From NCBI GenBank assembly GCA_020284085.1, contig JACEVL010000481.1, positions 336,001 through 400,000 of the forward strand: DNA of 64,000 nt, given 5' to 3'. The notes under the pieces are model-generated. The model saw only the letters and a program-made list of their open reading frames with translations, was not told where the DNA came from and did not search any database. This document shows positions 1 to 11,511 of this stretch, in pieces; the stretch's first letter is position 1; each line of letters opens with the position of its first letter. Source of the DNA: Aporrectodea caliginosa (Eukaryota > Annelida > Clitellata > Crassiclitellata > Lumbricidae). The position numbers and the translations under genes were made by a program.

Positions 1-881
1 AGACTTAGTATAAGGTTCTGTCATCGACGACATAAAAACACCAAAATTAATTCATCTTCGTTGATTGCAGAATTGACTTAAAATCGAATTTCTGGGTATG
101 CTTATCTGAACTGTAAGTACAGTTTTATAGGACCAAAAAATCACAATACGAAATTATTTCAAGCAGACGATTAAGAAAATTAGTGCCTAATTATAAAAGT
201 CCTTTTCTTGACAAAAACTAACAGAAGGATCTATAGTCTATCGATAGGTGGCTGTTAGAGACTGCGCGATTGAGGCGCTTTCGTGCTTTTAATTTGATCG
301 TAAACTGGTCAACGCTATTGTGTGGTAGAACGGAAAGATGGCGATGTTTCTGTGTGCCAGTCGATCATCGGGCCATTTAGAAGCATCCTAAAGTGTCCTT
401 GATGGGCTCCAGCTGAAAGACGCACGAAACGGTTTCGGCGAAGTCGCATCTCTTCTCCCTCAGCTGCCTACTCTTCTCTGCACAAAAACACATGCACACA
501 ACTTTAAGCAACATCATTCCCTGCCCACATGAAGCCCACATTTGATAGGACTCATATTCACATAGGCCTATGGCACCGTATAGAACCCATATGTGCCCGT
601 TACTGCAGGCCTAACTAGGCGTATGAATATGCAATAATTGTCCACTGGTGTCCAGCTAAGATTGCTATTTCTATTGCTCAAAGATGTCCAGGTAGCCTAC
701 TGCTATTTACAACGTATACATTGCTCTAACTAGGTAGGCCTATCCAGGTACAACTGCTATTTAACATTATTGTTCTAATTAGGTATCCAAGTACAACATT
801 TACTGCTATCCAAAACGGCAAAAAATCCGCGAAAAGATATGATGAATAAGTCCAGAGAGCCACCTATGCATTATATATATA
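1..881. other. Gene-free AT-rich stretch at left edge
   Basis: I see no coding exon here. Around 523-600 there is a copy of a dispersed family related to GACCCATATGGGC (the text reads agaacccatatgtgccc), which recurs in the introns of the second transporter gene. TAGGCCTA-type palindromes lie near 569 and 737. Confidence 0.5.
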
Positions 882-1675
882 CACTGTGTCCACGATAAAG
901 TAGAACACTAGACTTTGTGAAATATCCTGGTAAATTGAAGTACTATAGGTACTAAATTTATTGCACGTGAACTTCAGTCTATTCTATCTATACCCTGCAA
1001 ATTTTATTACAATTGATGCAACAGTTACGAGGATATACCCTTAAGAAATTGGGTGGTTCAGGAACCAAGTTACCGAACAGTAAAACGCATACAATTACGT
1101 CATTTTTCTGGCTACCGCAGAGGACACATAATTATGTTATTGTTTATAAGCATCATTTTCGGAAACAGTTACACTACGAGACCTGTTTACGTAACAGTAG
1201 TTGGTTGTAAAGAAATGGTTTTCAGCGCAGAGGACAAGATTTCAATCAAGGAGTTGAGAGAGACGAAGGGGTATGGCGCAAGGAGACTCATTACGGAATT
1301 TCCAAAGAAAAATTGGTCCCTATCTGGTGTCAGCAAGCTGTTAAAAATGATTGCCACAATCGGATCAGTTGCAAGGAAACCACGAAATCGGGCGTTACGA
1401 ACGCAAACAAATGTCAATGCTGTCGAAGAACTGGTGCTGAGTCAGGATGATCAGCCGTGCACGCATCTGTTACTGTTCCGTAACTTGCATGGTTCCTGAA
1501 CCACCCAATTTCTTAAGGGTATATCCTCGTAACCGTTGCATCAATTGTAATAAAATTTATAGGGTATAGATAGAATAGACTGAAGTTCATTTGCACCAAA
1601 TTTAGTACCTATAAAACTACAATTGACGAAGATATTTCACAAAGTCTAGTGTTCTATTTTATCGTGGACACAGTG
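882..1675 (+). mobile_element. Mariner-type element with ~200-bp inverted repeats
   Basis: The element begins cactgtgtccacgataaa at 882 and ends with the inverse complement at 1675, flanked on both sides by TA (880-881 and 1676-1677), the usual mariner target duplication. The inverted repeats are unusually long: 882-1083 pairs with 1470-1675 with few mismatches. Between them a reading frame from 1215 (MVFSAEDKIS...) matches the N-terminal helix-turn-helix region of the transposase decoded from the element at 7949-9335 (shared EDKI, GY, EFP.K.W motifs). The catalytic domain is absent, so this is a non-autonomous internal-deletion derivative. Confidence 0.85.
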
Positions 1676-1758
1676 TATATGAAGACGCAAGATACAATTC
1701 TGTACGTCTTCTCGAATAAGAAAAGTAAAAGCTATCGATCGGGATGCTACCAAGCGCA

Positions 1759-3740
1759 TTAAATAACTTTGTAAATGCATTCCAGTAGAACTGCACTTAG
1801 GAGAGAGTTCCCCTTCCTTATTATACTAATCGCATTCTGGCATTCTGCATTATAAACGGACAGACCTGAGCCATAAGACGCTTCGAAAGCGCCCTGTGAT
1901 GGCCAGAAGTTCATGACAAGGTAGGAAGGATCCCAGAGTCCCTTTACTTTGTGGATGCGATTGGCACACGAGGACACGACTCCACCGCAGGCTCCAGCTT
2001 CCTCCAGCTGCTTTTCAACTTGGCTCGAATACTGTGACAAATACTCGTTGACGTTGTGGAATCTCAAGTCTATCAGCTGAACGAATCTCTTGTCACCAGC
2101 TGCAACAAACGCAATCAGTTACTGCAACCATCTATACTACAGTTCTTAATTGATATATATAGGCCTATAATATATATATATATACACACACATATATTGT
2201 ATATATACATAGAGATTTTTGGTCATAAATATATGGAAGCAAACCTAGCTGTGCAACCACAGTGGTGCTAATCGTTGAAAATTCAGTGGTTGTGCAACCA
2301 CTGACTTTTCGACGATTATAGCTTATTTTATTCAATCCAGTTCAGGAGGCACTTTAAATCGGCGCAAACCTGGGCTTCTATTAAGTGTATTTTAAAAGCC
2401 TATCAAAAGTGACTAGATTCAGTCTTAAATAAACGCGTTAGGAGAGAAGACATTAAAAACATAACTTTCCCAAATTTATGTTTTGCTGAGAGAACAAAAT
2501 TTCTAAACACTGTCAATCTGAGTTTAAAATTCTGCATGATGTTAATAAGCCAGTCGAAAAGTTGGGACTGAGTCACTGAACATTCGAGAGCTGCTAGCAT
2601 AGTGCCCCTCTCTTGCCCCTCTCTCCCCTATACAAGCACTAAGAGGCAGAAAAGAGCATACGTGGCATTTTGCAGACAGGTACGATGATCATATCGACTC
2701 CGTCCATCCAGTCAGGCTGTCTGATCTCAGGTACGCTGTCCTTCCAGAGTTCAGCCTCTCGTAAGGACGCAAACGATAGAATGGCCACTCCCTTACTCGG
2801 TGGAAAGTTGCCTTCCAAGACATAGACCTGCACAATTCCAACAATAACATAGCATGATACAGCTGTACATTGGAGCAACAGTATTTCAAGACTGCATACA
2901 TCATCAGAATCTGTGGTGTGCTCTCACAGTGGCGTACCGTAGGGGGGCAGGGGGCGAGTCGCCCTGGGCGGCACTTGAGCAGGGGCGGCAAAATAGGGTT
3001 GAAGAAAAATAAAAGAAGAAGTGAATGCAGAAATAATTGAAAAAGTATAAGAGAAGTAATCAAAGTAGACAAAGAAGGAAGGAAACGAAGAAAAATAATA
3101 AAATAATAGCATACAGTGGCGTAGTAATGAGGGGGCGGGGGGCGGTCCCCGGGCGTAGGACAGGGCGGCTTCTGACAATTATAGTATAACAGTGTTGAAA
3201 AAGCAAAAAAAAAAGGTCATCAGAAATTTTGGCGGAAGCAATAAAGAAAATTTTCCGGAAATTTCCAAAAGAAGTGCAAAGGGCGGATTTTTGGGCCGGC
3301 GCCCCGGGCGGCATGTAAGCTCGGTACGCCACTGTGCTCTCATCTAAAGCGTTGCCGTTTTCACAACATGTAATCTCCATTCTGGGCTTGTCTCCAACTC
3401 GTGTGCAGTTAGAAGCTCAGTGGGCACAGGTCGGACTCCGTCACTTTTGTCTATGTGTAGCGAAGGCGTTAAACTCGTCCCTGCCAAACTGTTGGGGACC
3501 ATACTTTAGCTAGTAGCCTAAAGCTCAAACATGTTCCTGTTCGATGCTGCAGCGCATGATGTGTCCAATACCTTGAGCCTTCTTAGGCCTTCTTTTGATC
3601 ATTTCTAACACCATCGGCCTGAGCATGAAGACCGACTTGAGAAACCTACGAACAAGCACTTACCTGGTTTTCTGTATACATATATACATACATACATACA
3701 TACATACATACATACATACATACATACATACATACATACA

Positions 3741-3774
<34 letters not shown>

Positions 3775-3796
3775 CATACATACATACATACATACA

Positions 3797-3828
<32 letters not shown>

Positions 3829-4775
3829 CATACATACATACATACATACATGCATACATACATACATACATATATACATACATACATACATACATACATA
3901 CATGTACTGTACATATACACGCATACATACATACATGCATAATACAATAATACACATATGCATAACACATTCATACAAATGCATCAGTTTATACATAAGT
4001 ACATAAATAGATACATTCATACTGCTATACATGGGACGAGGTGGTGTAGCGGCGTTCTGTGCCTTGTAACCAGAGGATCGTAGGTTCGAATCTACCTCAA
4101 GCCACTGCTTAGCGACCCTGGAGAAGTCGTTCACCCACAAATGTCTGTGAGGAAGGCAACGGGAAGTCAACGCACTCATCTAATCTCTGGGTGGCATAAA
4201 GGCCAATAAACCTGCCTTCGGGCAGAGAACTCATCATCATCACTCCTATATACACTAAAATACATCCATACATGATCGTATGTAGCGGTGCAAATATTTG
4301 GGTGCAGGATGTGTTAGGGTAAGCGCATCTCGGTCCATGTAAAGTAGCTTACTCACATAACTAGGCTACCTTGGTTCGCCTCTCTCTGTCCTTATCTCCA
4401 CCTACCACTGTCTGTTTATATAGTCTATGTAGGCCTATATGTCTCTCTGTCTCGGCTGGTCCACCTATAGTGGCTTTCGGTCAGTCGGTCAGCATTCAAC
4501 GGTCTGCATGTGGATGTCTCAAATAGCCTGCCTCCAAGACTTAGTGCCTGTTTCCGTTAACTTGTTGGCGTAACAGAAATGTTAACCCTATGCAGACGTA
4601 TGCATAGACCGACATAGACGAATCACTGTCTAATGTATAGTGTATACGTAACCTTGCTTGAGATGCCAGAAACGTCGCCTGAGTAGTTGTGGTGGACGGT
4701 CATGTTCTTCATGAGAGAATTCTTGCAGGACAGGACTCGACTGATTGGAAAGCGAATGATCACAAACACCGGACC
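1759..4775 (-). CDS. Tandem DUF1330-domain protein, three exons, 5' end not found
   Basis: Three exons on the minus strand join in phase: 4775-4653 (phase 0 in and out), 2827-2662 (ends phase 1), 2099-1759 (last, with stop). Acceptors read tttag, tgcag and gttgcag; donors are GTTACG and GTATGC. Together they give about 209 residues. The first two exons make one DUF1330-like unit: a FVIIRF strand, then VLEGNFPPSKGVAILSFAS and a W-rich helix, ending in DMIIVPV. The last exon starts a second unit (FVQLIDLRFHNVNEY, then GLWDPSYLVMNFWPS). DUF1330 is a small ferredoxin-like dimeric barrel family common in bacteria; its biochemical role is not established. The first exon is missing; an ATG at 5108 (MARSSANWSD...) is a weak candidate. 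Intron 1 holds a hAT element, a TACA microsatellite and a SINE. Domain assignment rests on pattern recognition and could also be called NIPSNAP/EthD-like. Confidence 0.6.
2927..3334. mobile_element. hAT-type non-autonomous element (CAGTGGCGTA termini)
   Basis: Perfect 13-bp terminal inverted repeats, CAGTGGCGTACCG at 2927 and CGGTACGCCACTG ending at 3334, are flanked by an identical 8-bp direct repeat TGCTCTCA (2919-2926, 3335-3342). The 8-bp duplication and CAG...CTG ends are hAT hallmarks. A second CAGTGGCGTA start lies inside near 3115, so the element may itself be a composite. No transposase is encoded. It sits in intron 1 of the DUF1330-like gene. Confidence 0.85.
3675..3940. repeat. (TACA)n tetranucleotide microsatellite
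   Basis: About 260 bp of nearly perfect TACA/CATA repeats. The long open frames rich in Tyr, Ile, His or Met/Cys that cross it on both strands come from the repeat and are not genes. Confidence 0.95.
4033..4245 (+). mobile_element. tRNA-derived SINE
   Basis: The 5' part carries polymerase III promoter boxes: TGGTGTAGCGG (box A) and GGTTCGAATCT (box B), about 40 bases apart. The unrelated body ends in aaacctgccttcgggcagagaac and a short ATC-repeat tail. Similar heads occur at 14.87 kb, and the tail alone recurs near 32.2 kb. Confidence 0.7.
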
Positions 4776-5338
4776 CTAAACACCGAAGAAACAGAACAAC
4801 TCTAAAACTCTAACTGACAGCGAGAAAGACGACCGCAATGAGTCTATAGACCTATAGGCCTAATGAGTAAACATAATCCCTCTTTTTTGATTCCTTCCAC
4901 GCCATATTCGGATATTTGTATAACGTTTTAGCAAAATGTAAGACACACAAACACACACACACACACAAAATCACACACGAATCGAATAGGCGTACCTCTT
5001 TAGTGAACCGATTTCACGGTGTCGTGTGGCCAAAGTTTCTTATAAGCTTTTTTCAAATCATATTTCGTCGTCAGTGGCTGATCCGACCAATTAGCAGAAC
5101 TTCTCGCCATGCTTGTCATTTGTTTCTTTATTATTCCTGTCCTTTATATTTTTTAGGCTAAGAAACTTAAGTCGTTAACACTGCATCTACTCTCAGGCTA
5201 CCCTTATTAAGGGACTGCTCTTCTCTTCTTCAAAAGCACAGCCACGTGATTATCTAACTAAGTGCACTTTAATGTAGTGTTAAATATTTAAAAGCGAACA
5301 CATACTTACACATAGACACCCACACACATTAGTATACA

Positions 5339-5406
<68 letters not shown>

Positions 5407-5696
5407 TAAGCACATGCATACATAACATGTAATACATATAGGCCTATACACACGAACACCTAGACTTACATGAAGGAATACCTAGTTCCGAGTCTAATCC
5501 GTGAGCCTGAAGGCCTTCCCGGATTGGAATCATTTTCTTAGATCGCGATTCAATCTATGCCTACATAATTTTGCCTTTCTTGAGCGTCGTAAATAGTGTA
5601 CCTACATTCATACAATTATACATACATGCATGCATACAACTATAAAGAAACACGTAGAACGAGGCCTAACGAACGAATTCCTTTTCATGTTGACAG
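4776..5696. other. Upstream region of the DUF1330-like gene with CA and TA microsatellites
   Basis: A short CA run lies at about 4942-4975 and a (TA)n tract at about 5341-5396. The minus-strand ATG at 5108 could begin the missing first exon of the DUF1330-like gene but has only a weak donor (GTTCAC). I recognise nothing else. Confidence 0.4.
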
Positions 5697-6523
5697 CAGT
5701 GTTCGAGTCCTAAACGAAAAAGTACCGGAACGCTGACTAAGACATAGCGACTAGGGAGTATGGGGGAGCGTCGTGAGCTCCCCCAGCGGGGTCTGGGGCG
5801 GAGCCCCAGAAACAAACGCATTTTGCAGCAGGTGGTATCACATGAGGCACGTTTTGGCCTCTCTTTGCAGCTTTTTCTGACCGATGAAGTCATTAACAAA
5901 TTTTAAAAGAAATTGTTATTTTATGAAAATAACTAAACAAAGTGCTCATGTCGAGCAACAATACCACAGTGATATCAATAGCCTAATAAAGAAATGAAAG
6001 TATAACAGGCAAAATCTACGACAAATTCATTCAAAGATTTTTCGCATGTGATTGTAACGTGGCTCTTCACGGTGCTCGCATTTCCTTGACTTGTTTTCGA
6101 ATGCGCCGCGGTGACCCATGGCTAGCCACTTCTTCACGTACGGAAGTGGGTTGAAGTCCTGCAGGGACGGTCCAACAAGTTTAACAAAAATCAAGGTGGA
6201 AAGCCGCTCAACACCAAGCCTATTTCGAAGGGGCGTACACGTCATGTTCATCGCACTGAAGCCGCGTTCAGCATCCGCTGATGTCACAGGGATTGTGTCG
6301 ACAGCAAAATTCGGGAACTTATATAGCGCTTCTCGAAAGTGACTATTCAGAAACCCTCGAGGCTAATGAACTTAAAATAATATTCATCTGAGCTCATAAT
6401 ATTCCTTGACAAAATTATGAAAATGAACGAGATTTTTTCAGAAAGGAACCGGAACGGCGTTCCGGTCGTCAAAAAAAGAACCGGAACGCCGTTCCGGTGC
6501 GTTCCGGTCCGATTCGAACCCTG
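5697..6523 (-). mobile_element. hAT transposon remnant with transposase C-terminus
   Basis: Termini CAGTGTTCGAGTC (5697) and GATTCGAACCCTG (ending 6523) are imperfect inverted repeats flanked by the 8-bp direct repeat GTTGACAG (5689-5696, 6524-6531). On the minus strand from about 6340 to 6027 a frame reads through the hAT C-terminal dimerisation domain: SADAERGFSAMN followed by LRNRL...L..L.FVKL..P and a final VKKWL. This resembles the KIAA1586/ZBED-like hAT lineage. Only the C-terminal ~100 residues remain. Palindromic CCGGAACGGCGTTCCGG blocks lie just inside the right end. Confidence 0.85.
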
Positions 6524-6531
6524 GTTGACAG

Positions 6532-7326
6532 CTGACGTTTAATACAAAGTCCGTGGTCCACATTCCACTGAAGGTGAACAGTGATTCCAAAGGCTTTCGC
6601 TTATACTGAGCCAGAAGTATCTTACACAGTAAGATAAATTAGATAATTATTAATTAGCACGGTTGAAGTCTTTCTCGTGTAATCAATACCATACCTCTAT
6701 CGCAGTAGCCATCTCGTCCACTGGAAGTGATCGATCGATTCTCAAGTAGCAATAGGAACTTAGGCTAGACAGGTTAGGAGCGGAGAAGTAACGCTCGCCT
6801 ATAATTCAGTTGTCGAATAACGCTGCTGCTCAGCCAAGACTATTGCTTACGAACAATTACAGAATTTCATGTAATAATCGTTTTGTAGATGTCCTAAAGC
6901 ATTGTGATGCCATAAGATTATTAAGGCGTGATTTAAATGACGTCATAATGCAGATAACTTCATGATGATATAATTATGTTTCTGCGATGAGCATAGCATG
7001 CAATAATTATGAATCGAAAGAACAATTAAAGAGCCTATAGTATGCTACATTAACTACACTGTTACAGTGATACTTTAATCAGATTCGATTGGCCTGGGTA
7101 CTGATTGAGTTCTCCCATTGCTCTCATTTGAGTCAAATTCAATCTGCGTCTGACATGGTGAGAGTAAGAGTCAAGAAATTCTTACAGTGAACGGTTTCTT
7201 TAGTCAGTGCCGACCTGGTATAGGCCTACATCAAGGAGCGAAATGTAGGCATTGTGCTCAAGCATATCCGTATTCTCCGTAACCATATTCGCGCTGCCGT
7301 AGATATCCATCTCATTGTAGCACGGC
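6532..7326. other. No recognisable feature
   Basis: Between the hAT remnant and the GGGTACGGGTC element I see only AT-rich unique-looking sequence and one TAGGCCTA palindrome near 7221. Confidence 0.4.
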
Positions 7327-7672
7327 TAGAGGTCTGCGGGTAGAGCATTTTTGCTACCCGACCCGTACCCGTAACACAGAACCGTAACCCGTACCCGTAC
7401 CCGACCCGTACTCAAAATTACTACCCGACCCTACCCGTACCCGCGGGTATACCCGTACCCGTAAAGTACCCGTCACGTCATTAGCACGCCTTCCCATAGC
7501 CCCTGTCCCTACCAGGTCAATAGGCTTACAACTCAGCAAGTAGTAGTAATAATAATAATAATAAATAATTGTAATTGTAATCGAACATTTTATATAGCGC
7601 CGTTCAAAAATCAGCAGCGCTCTCTATCTGCTTCAGTGCTTGTGTCAGAGAACAGGAATGTCTTAAGTCTTA

Positions 7673-7676
<4 letters not shown>

Positions 7677-7736
<60 letters not shown>

Positions 7737-7830
7737 AATGATGATGATGATGATGATAATGATAGTAGTAGTGGTAGTAGTAGTAGTAGTGGCGGCAGCA
7801 GCAGCAGTAGTTATAGTAGTAGTAATAATA
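7677..7830. repeat. (ATG)n-(GTA)n-(GCA)n compound microsatellite
   Basis: A run of ATG triplets grades into GTA/GTG and then GCA triplets. The poly-Met open frame across it is an artefact. Confidence 0.95.
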
Positions 7831-7948
7831 AGAGGCAGTCAACTTATAAAACTTGTCACATGCAACTCAATGTTGTGCTGTCTCAATTGCGTAGTACATT
7901 AATTTGTATCTCTATACTGTCACCTAGAACAATAAGTAACTGTTAATA

Positions 7949-9335
7949 CACTGTGCCCCATAAAAAAACACACCAAAAAACTTTGTCATGAAACGCATGT
8001 AAGTCTAATGTTAAATAAGAAAAAGTAATGTTTCATTTAAGAAGATGTTCGAAGTGATGTCCCTTCGCTTGAACGCAGGCTCTCAGCCTTGGCCGCCACT
8101 GTTCAATAGCTATGTCAATGACACTCTGCTTCAACTGTGCCCACACAACGATGAGGCGCTCCTTCAACTCGTCGATGTCCCGTATTGCTGTCTGGTAGAC
8201 GCGTTCCTGTATTAGACCCCAAATTCTGTAGTCAACGGGATTGAGGTCTGGTGAGTTTGCTGGCCAGAGTTCCGGTCCAATGAAGCTTGGTGTTTCACGT
8301 CGCAGCAACGCAATGGTGTCCTTTGCGCGATGTGATTGGGGCGCTGTCCTGCTGGAGAATGAATAAGTCGCTTGACATCCCTCTGATCGCTGGCAACATC
8401 TGTTCCATCAACAGGATATTCCTGTAATATTCGTCGTTGACCTTCACCCCAGGTTCCACGAAGAACAATTCCGTGCACCCGAGCTTCGAGACGGCGACGG
8501 AGACCATCAGTGAGCGGCTGAAAGTCGGGCGGGTCCGCAGTAGGCGATTGGCGTCAACGTTGCGCTTCAGTGTTGTCGTGGATACGTAGAGACGATCGTT
8601 CTGAGCGTTGATTGGAGGCGCCACTGTAAACAGCTTCTCGTTACTAAACCAGATGAAAGGGACTATATGCTCGGGAAACTTCCTAAGAAGTTGCTTGCAT
8701 CGTTCCAGGCGTGAATCTGTGTTGCATGTTGATAACAGTTGGGCACGGCGTTTTTCAGACACTTCAGCTGAAGGTCATCATGTATTACTCTATACACTGT
8801 TCCCTTACTCATTCCAAGTTCTCTTTGAATCTGGCGAGTTGTTCTGTGAGTTTGTGGTGCGCCCTCCTGGCTTAGCACAAGATCGTTTACTGCATCAATG
8901 TTCTCTGGTGTGCGCACCGAACGTGGTCGTCCGCTGCCGGGCTGACGATCCACGCTGGCCGTTTTTCGAATCTTTCGCAGCAGTACATCGAGGCCATTTT
9001 TATTCCAACCCTTCTGCGGGAACTCTTTTATCATCCGACTACTGTAACCCTTCAACAATACTAAATTCTTAATAAAAATTTTATCTTCGCTGCTGAAAAC
9101 CATTTTAACTCTAAGTTACTAATCTCTGTTTATATGTTTCCAAAAACGCCTATATATAGTCGCCTAGTCTGCGTCACTGCCTCTAACAGCAACCACTTCT
9201 GTGAGTAAGTAAAATGTGAAATATTTTGTGGCAAAATTATTTAAGAAACAACGTACAAACTTTTATTACAATTGGCTTAGTTTTATAGAAGATTTTTGAA
9301 AAGTTTTTTGGTGTGTTTTTTTATGGGGCACAGTG
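7949..9335 (-). mobile_element. Full-length but inactive mariner-type (DD37D) transposon
   Basis: Inverted termini cactgtgccccataaaaaaa / ttttttatggggcacagtg are flanked by TA (7947-7948, 9336-9337), length 1387 bp. The transposase lies on the minus strand in three overlapping frames: 9103-8663 (helix-turn-helix region, EDKI...GSGRPR...), 8762-8295 (catalytic core) and 8308-8033 (C-terminus), so at least two frameshifts are present, near 8750 and 8325. The usual first Asp of the FSDEKLFTV-like motif reads Asn (FSNEKLFTV). The second Asp (QQDSA) and third Asp (NSPDLNPVD) are 37 residues apart after allowing for the frameshift, placing it in the DD37D group of mariner relatives. Confidence 0.9.
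8033..9103 (-). pseudogene. Mariner transposase pseudogene
   Basis: Broken coding region of the element at 7949-9335. Intact blocks, in order: N-terminal HTH with SGRPRSVRT linker, second HTH (TTRQIQRELGMSKGTVYR), catalytic core, and a C-terminal QERVYQTAI..I.ELK motif. Two frameshifts and the Asp-to-Asn change at the first catalytic position make it non-functional. Confidence 0.85.
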
Positions 9336-9599
9336 TAGTATGTTGCATACCCGGTCAGGTCCACTGTGCGCCTACATTCTATTATCTATATTATATGTAA
9401 CGGTGATATTGTAATCCTAAAACTTCACGTCGGTACGGGTAAAACCGGGTATACCCGTACCCGTGATGACCCTACCCGTACCCGACCCGACCCGTGAAAC
9501 TCGTACCCGACCCGTACCCGACCCGCGGGTACGGGTCGGGTACGGGTAAACCCGCGGGTACGGGTATACCCGCAGACCCCTAACTGCACGGCCCGTACT

Positions 9600-9745
9600 C
9601 ATGCATGGACAATCTCTGGCTAGCACGGTCCGTACATGGGATCATAATTAAATGGCACCCATTCAAACAGGCAGCGGTGGTGAAGGATCTGACCAAATAA
9701 ATTCACTGAGCAGAGTGGGGGCCAAATACTGTCGCTATTATATAA
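9600..9745. repeat. Dispersed repeat shared with 42.6 kb
   Basis: The segment containing ggcacccattcaaacaggca, gtgaaggatct and actgagcag aligns collinearly with 42612-42760 (gcacccattcaaacgggcag, atgaaggatct, attgagcag). Family unknown; no termini seen. Confidence 0.6.
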
Positions 9746-10370
9746 AAACGTGTAAATTTACAATACAATTACCTAACAGAACAAGTACGCCTATGAAAAG
9801 GGCATAGGTGATTACTTAATTAATTCGATTAGCTAATTTAAACAAGAAATTAACAAGATTGAGATTATAATTATGGTCGCCAACGGAAAGATTACATATG
9901 CGACATAGGCTAGTAGGCCTACACACGAAACTAACCGTGGTCTCGAAATTAAAGGCTGTTTTGAAACAGGATATAATTTTTTAAACCTCACAACTTCTTT
10001 ATGTAAGCCTGCTGAAGCAGAGTGTGACAGTTTGTCATTCGGTGAGAACCATTGATACTCCACGATTTTCCTGAGGGCTAACCTTTTTACCTAGGCTAAT
10101 ATGGTTTACAGCCTAAGCCTACATAACATATCACATAAAATAGATTGTAGCCTATATTAAGCATAATCATATCATAATGTGAGTATGTTGTTTAGAAAGT
10201 ACTTACATATATTACGCTTTCGTATGCTTATAAAGTAGGTATGAAAGCGTGCAGTACGATACAATGCAACTGTAATTTGATGATGCCCTCCTTCACAAGT
10301 GCACATTGAAGCCGGGCAGCCATTAAGAAGAGCCATAACTATAGACTGGAAGAGGCAGGCTAAGTTTTCA
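9746..10370. other. No recognisable feature
   Basis: AT-rich sequence with TAGGCCTA near 9916. No coding pattern recognised. Confidence 0.4.
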
Positions 10371-10379
10371 GTTTAGAGC

Positions 10380-10560
10380 GAGACAGTCTCGCTAAGAGTT
10401 GCGAACATGAGGAATGCATTGTAGAGAGTCCCAGATGGAGGGACCGGCAACTGTGAATGAACGCCGGCCAATGACAAGACGTGTAGGCCTACCAAGAACA
10501 TTCCTCTTTCATCCAGGCTTGGGACTGTTCCGAAGCTATAGTGGTATGGAGTATGTTTAA
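10380..10560 (-). mobile_element. LINE 3' remnant (probable)
   Basis: On the minus strand one frame reads RRSFTVAGPSIWDSL, the pattern that ends many CR1/L2-type reverse transcriptases (AF.V.GP.LWNSLP). Surrounding frames are disrupted. Confidence 0.4.
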
Positions 10561-11415
10561 AAAGTCTGGCAGAACGTGTGTTAGCTGGCATCTAACTTTC
10601 TAAGGAAAGAAGCTGATTACTTAGTCGCTCCAACCAGTATCAATTATAATTATATATATATATTATATATATGTATAAAAGGGTACATATATCATACACA
10701 TATAAACAACGTCCTGATTACGAGGTTCACCAGCCGGACCTGTTATCTCGCACGTTATCGGCTAAAACAACACACGGAATACGATACCAATTAGCTGATA
10801 TACGACTGAATGCATTTCGCCGTCTCGGTGTTGACAATATGAATTGCCATATTACAAAGATAGGTCTATGCGTTAATTTGTTTAAATACGCCTAAGCAAA
10901 GATATATTAAGGTCCCACTTGTAGAGCGTATCGTATTTTAACGGTCGGTAGGCCTACACTATACTGTCTTACTAATTAATCTTGCGCTTTCTGTGTTCAT
11001 ATTAAATAACTACCAAAAGAATTTAGTGTTTTCCGACAATCACGTTGAAATCGTGTTGTAATAATAATTACAAATAATCAAAATGTCTCTGCAAATATGC
11101 GCAAAATCCAGAGGGGCGCTGCGGGCGCACATGCGCCCCCTTGCGCCCCCCTGCGGACGCCCATGTGTATCGGTATTTTCAGCGATGCTGAATCTGGAGT
11201 AGAGCGAAGCTGTCGGATTCTTTTGAGGTGAAATAATAAGGAAGCCAGAGAAAATGCAGCTATATCTGAGCTGTAAGCTGTTAAAGAGAATGCTGAGTGA
11301 AGGATGACTACAAGGTCTCGAACAGTAGATGATGGAGAGTAGAGAGGAGGGAGTAGAGGTTGAGAGTTCAGCACACTGTAGGAGCCCCAGATGAGCGTAG
11401 GCTTAATATACCTGT

Positions 11416-11417
<2 letters not shown>
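10561..11417. other. Unassigned; decayed MITE-like block at 11090-11165
   Basis: The GC-rich stretch gcgggcgcacatgcgccc...ctgcggacgcccatg resembles the end of a GGGCGCCCGCAG-type element also seen near 28235. The rest shows no gene or repeat that I recognise. Confidence 0.35.
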
Positions 11418-11418
<1 letters not shown>

Positions 11419-11495
<77 letters not shown>

Positions 11496-11511
11496 CGCTC
11501 GCTCGCTCGCT
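11419..11511. repeat. (TC)n followed by (GCTC)n
   Basis: About 70 bp of TC dinucleotides passing into GCTC tetranucleotides, ending directly at a perfect hairpin. Confidence 0.95.

Larger units (their letters stand above)
7327..9582. mobile_element. TIR element with GGGTACGGGTC internal repeats, interrupted by a mariner
   Basis: Imperfect 16-bp inverted termini (TAGAGGTCTGCGGGTA at 7327; TACCCGCAGACCCCTA ending 9582, one mismatch) enclose two blocks of TACCCG/GGGTACGGGTC-type repeats at 7355-7475 and 9433-9570. Both flanks contain GCACGGC, consistent with an imprecise target duplication and possibly a hAT origin. Inside are an (ATG)n/(GTA)n microsatellite (7677-7830) and a complete mariner-type insertion (7949-9335). 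Without the insertion the element is about 0.87 kb. It encodes no transposase of its own. Confidence 0.6.

Noticed and set aside
3345..3510. Minus-strand open stretch (MVPNSLAG...) considered as an exon of the DUF1330-like gene
   Set aside because: It does not resemble the domain, and exons 4653-4775 and 2662-2827 already join in phase without it.
3595..4179. Long Tyr/Ile/His and Met/Cys/Val open frames on both strands
   Set aside because: They are translations of the TACA microsatellite and have no non-repeat domain.
9430..9580. Interstitial telomere-like TACCCG repeats
   Set aside because: The unit is an irregular mix of GGGTAC and GGGTC, not TTAGGG, and forms the arms of a TIR element also seen at 7.36-7.47 kb.
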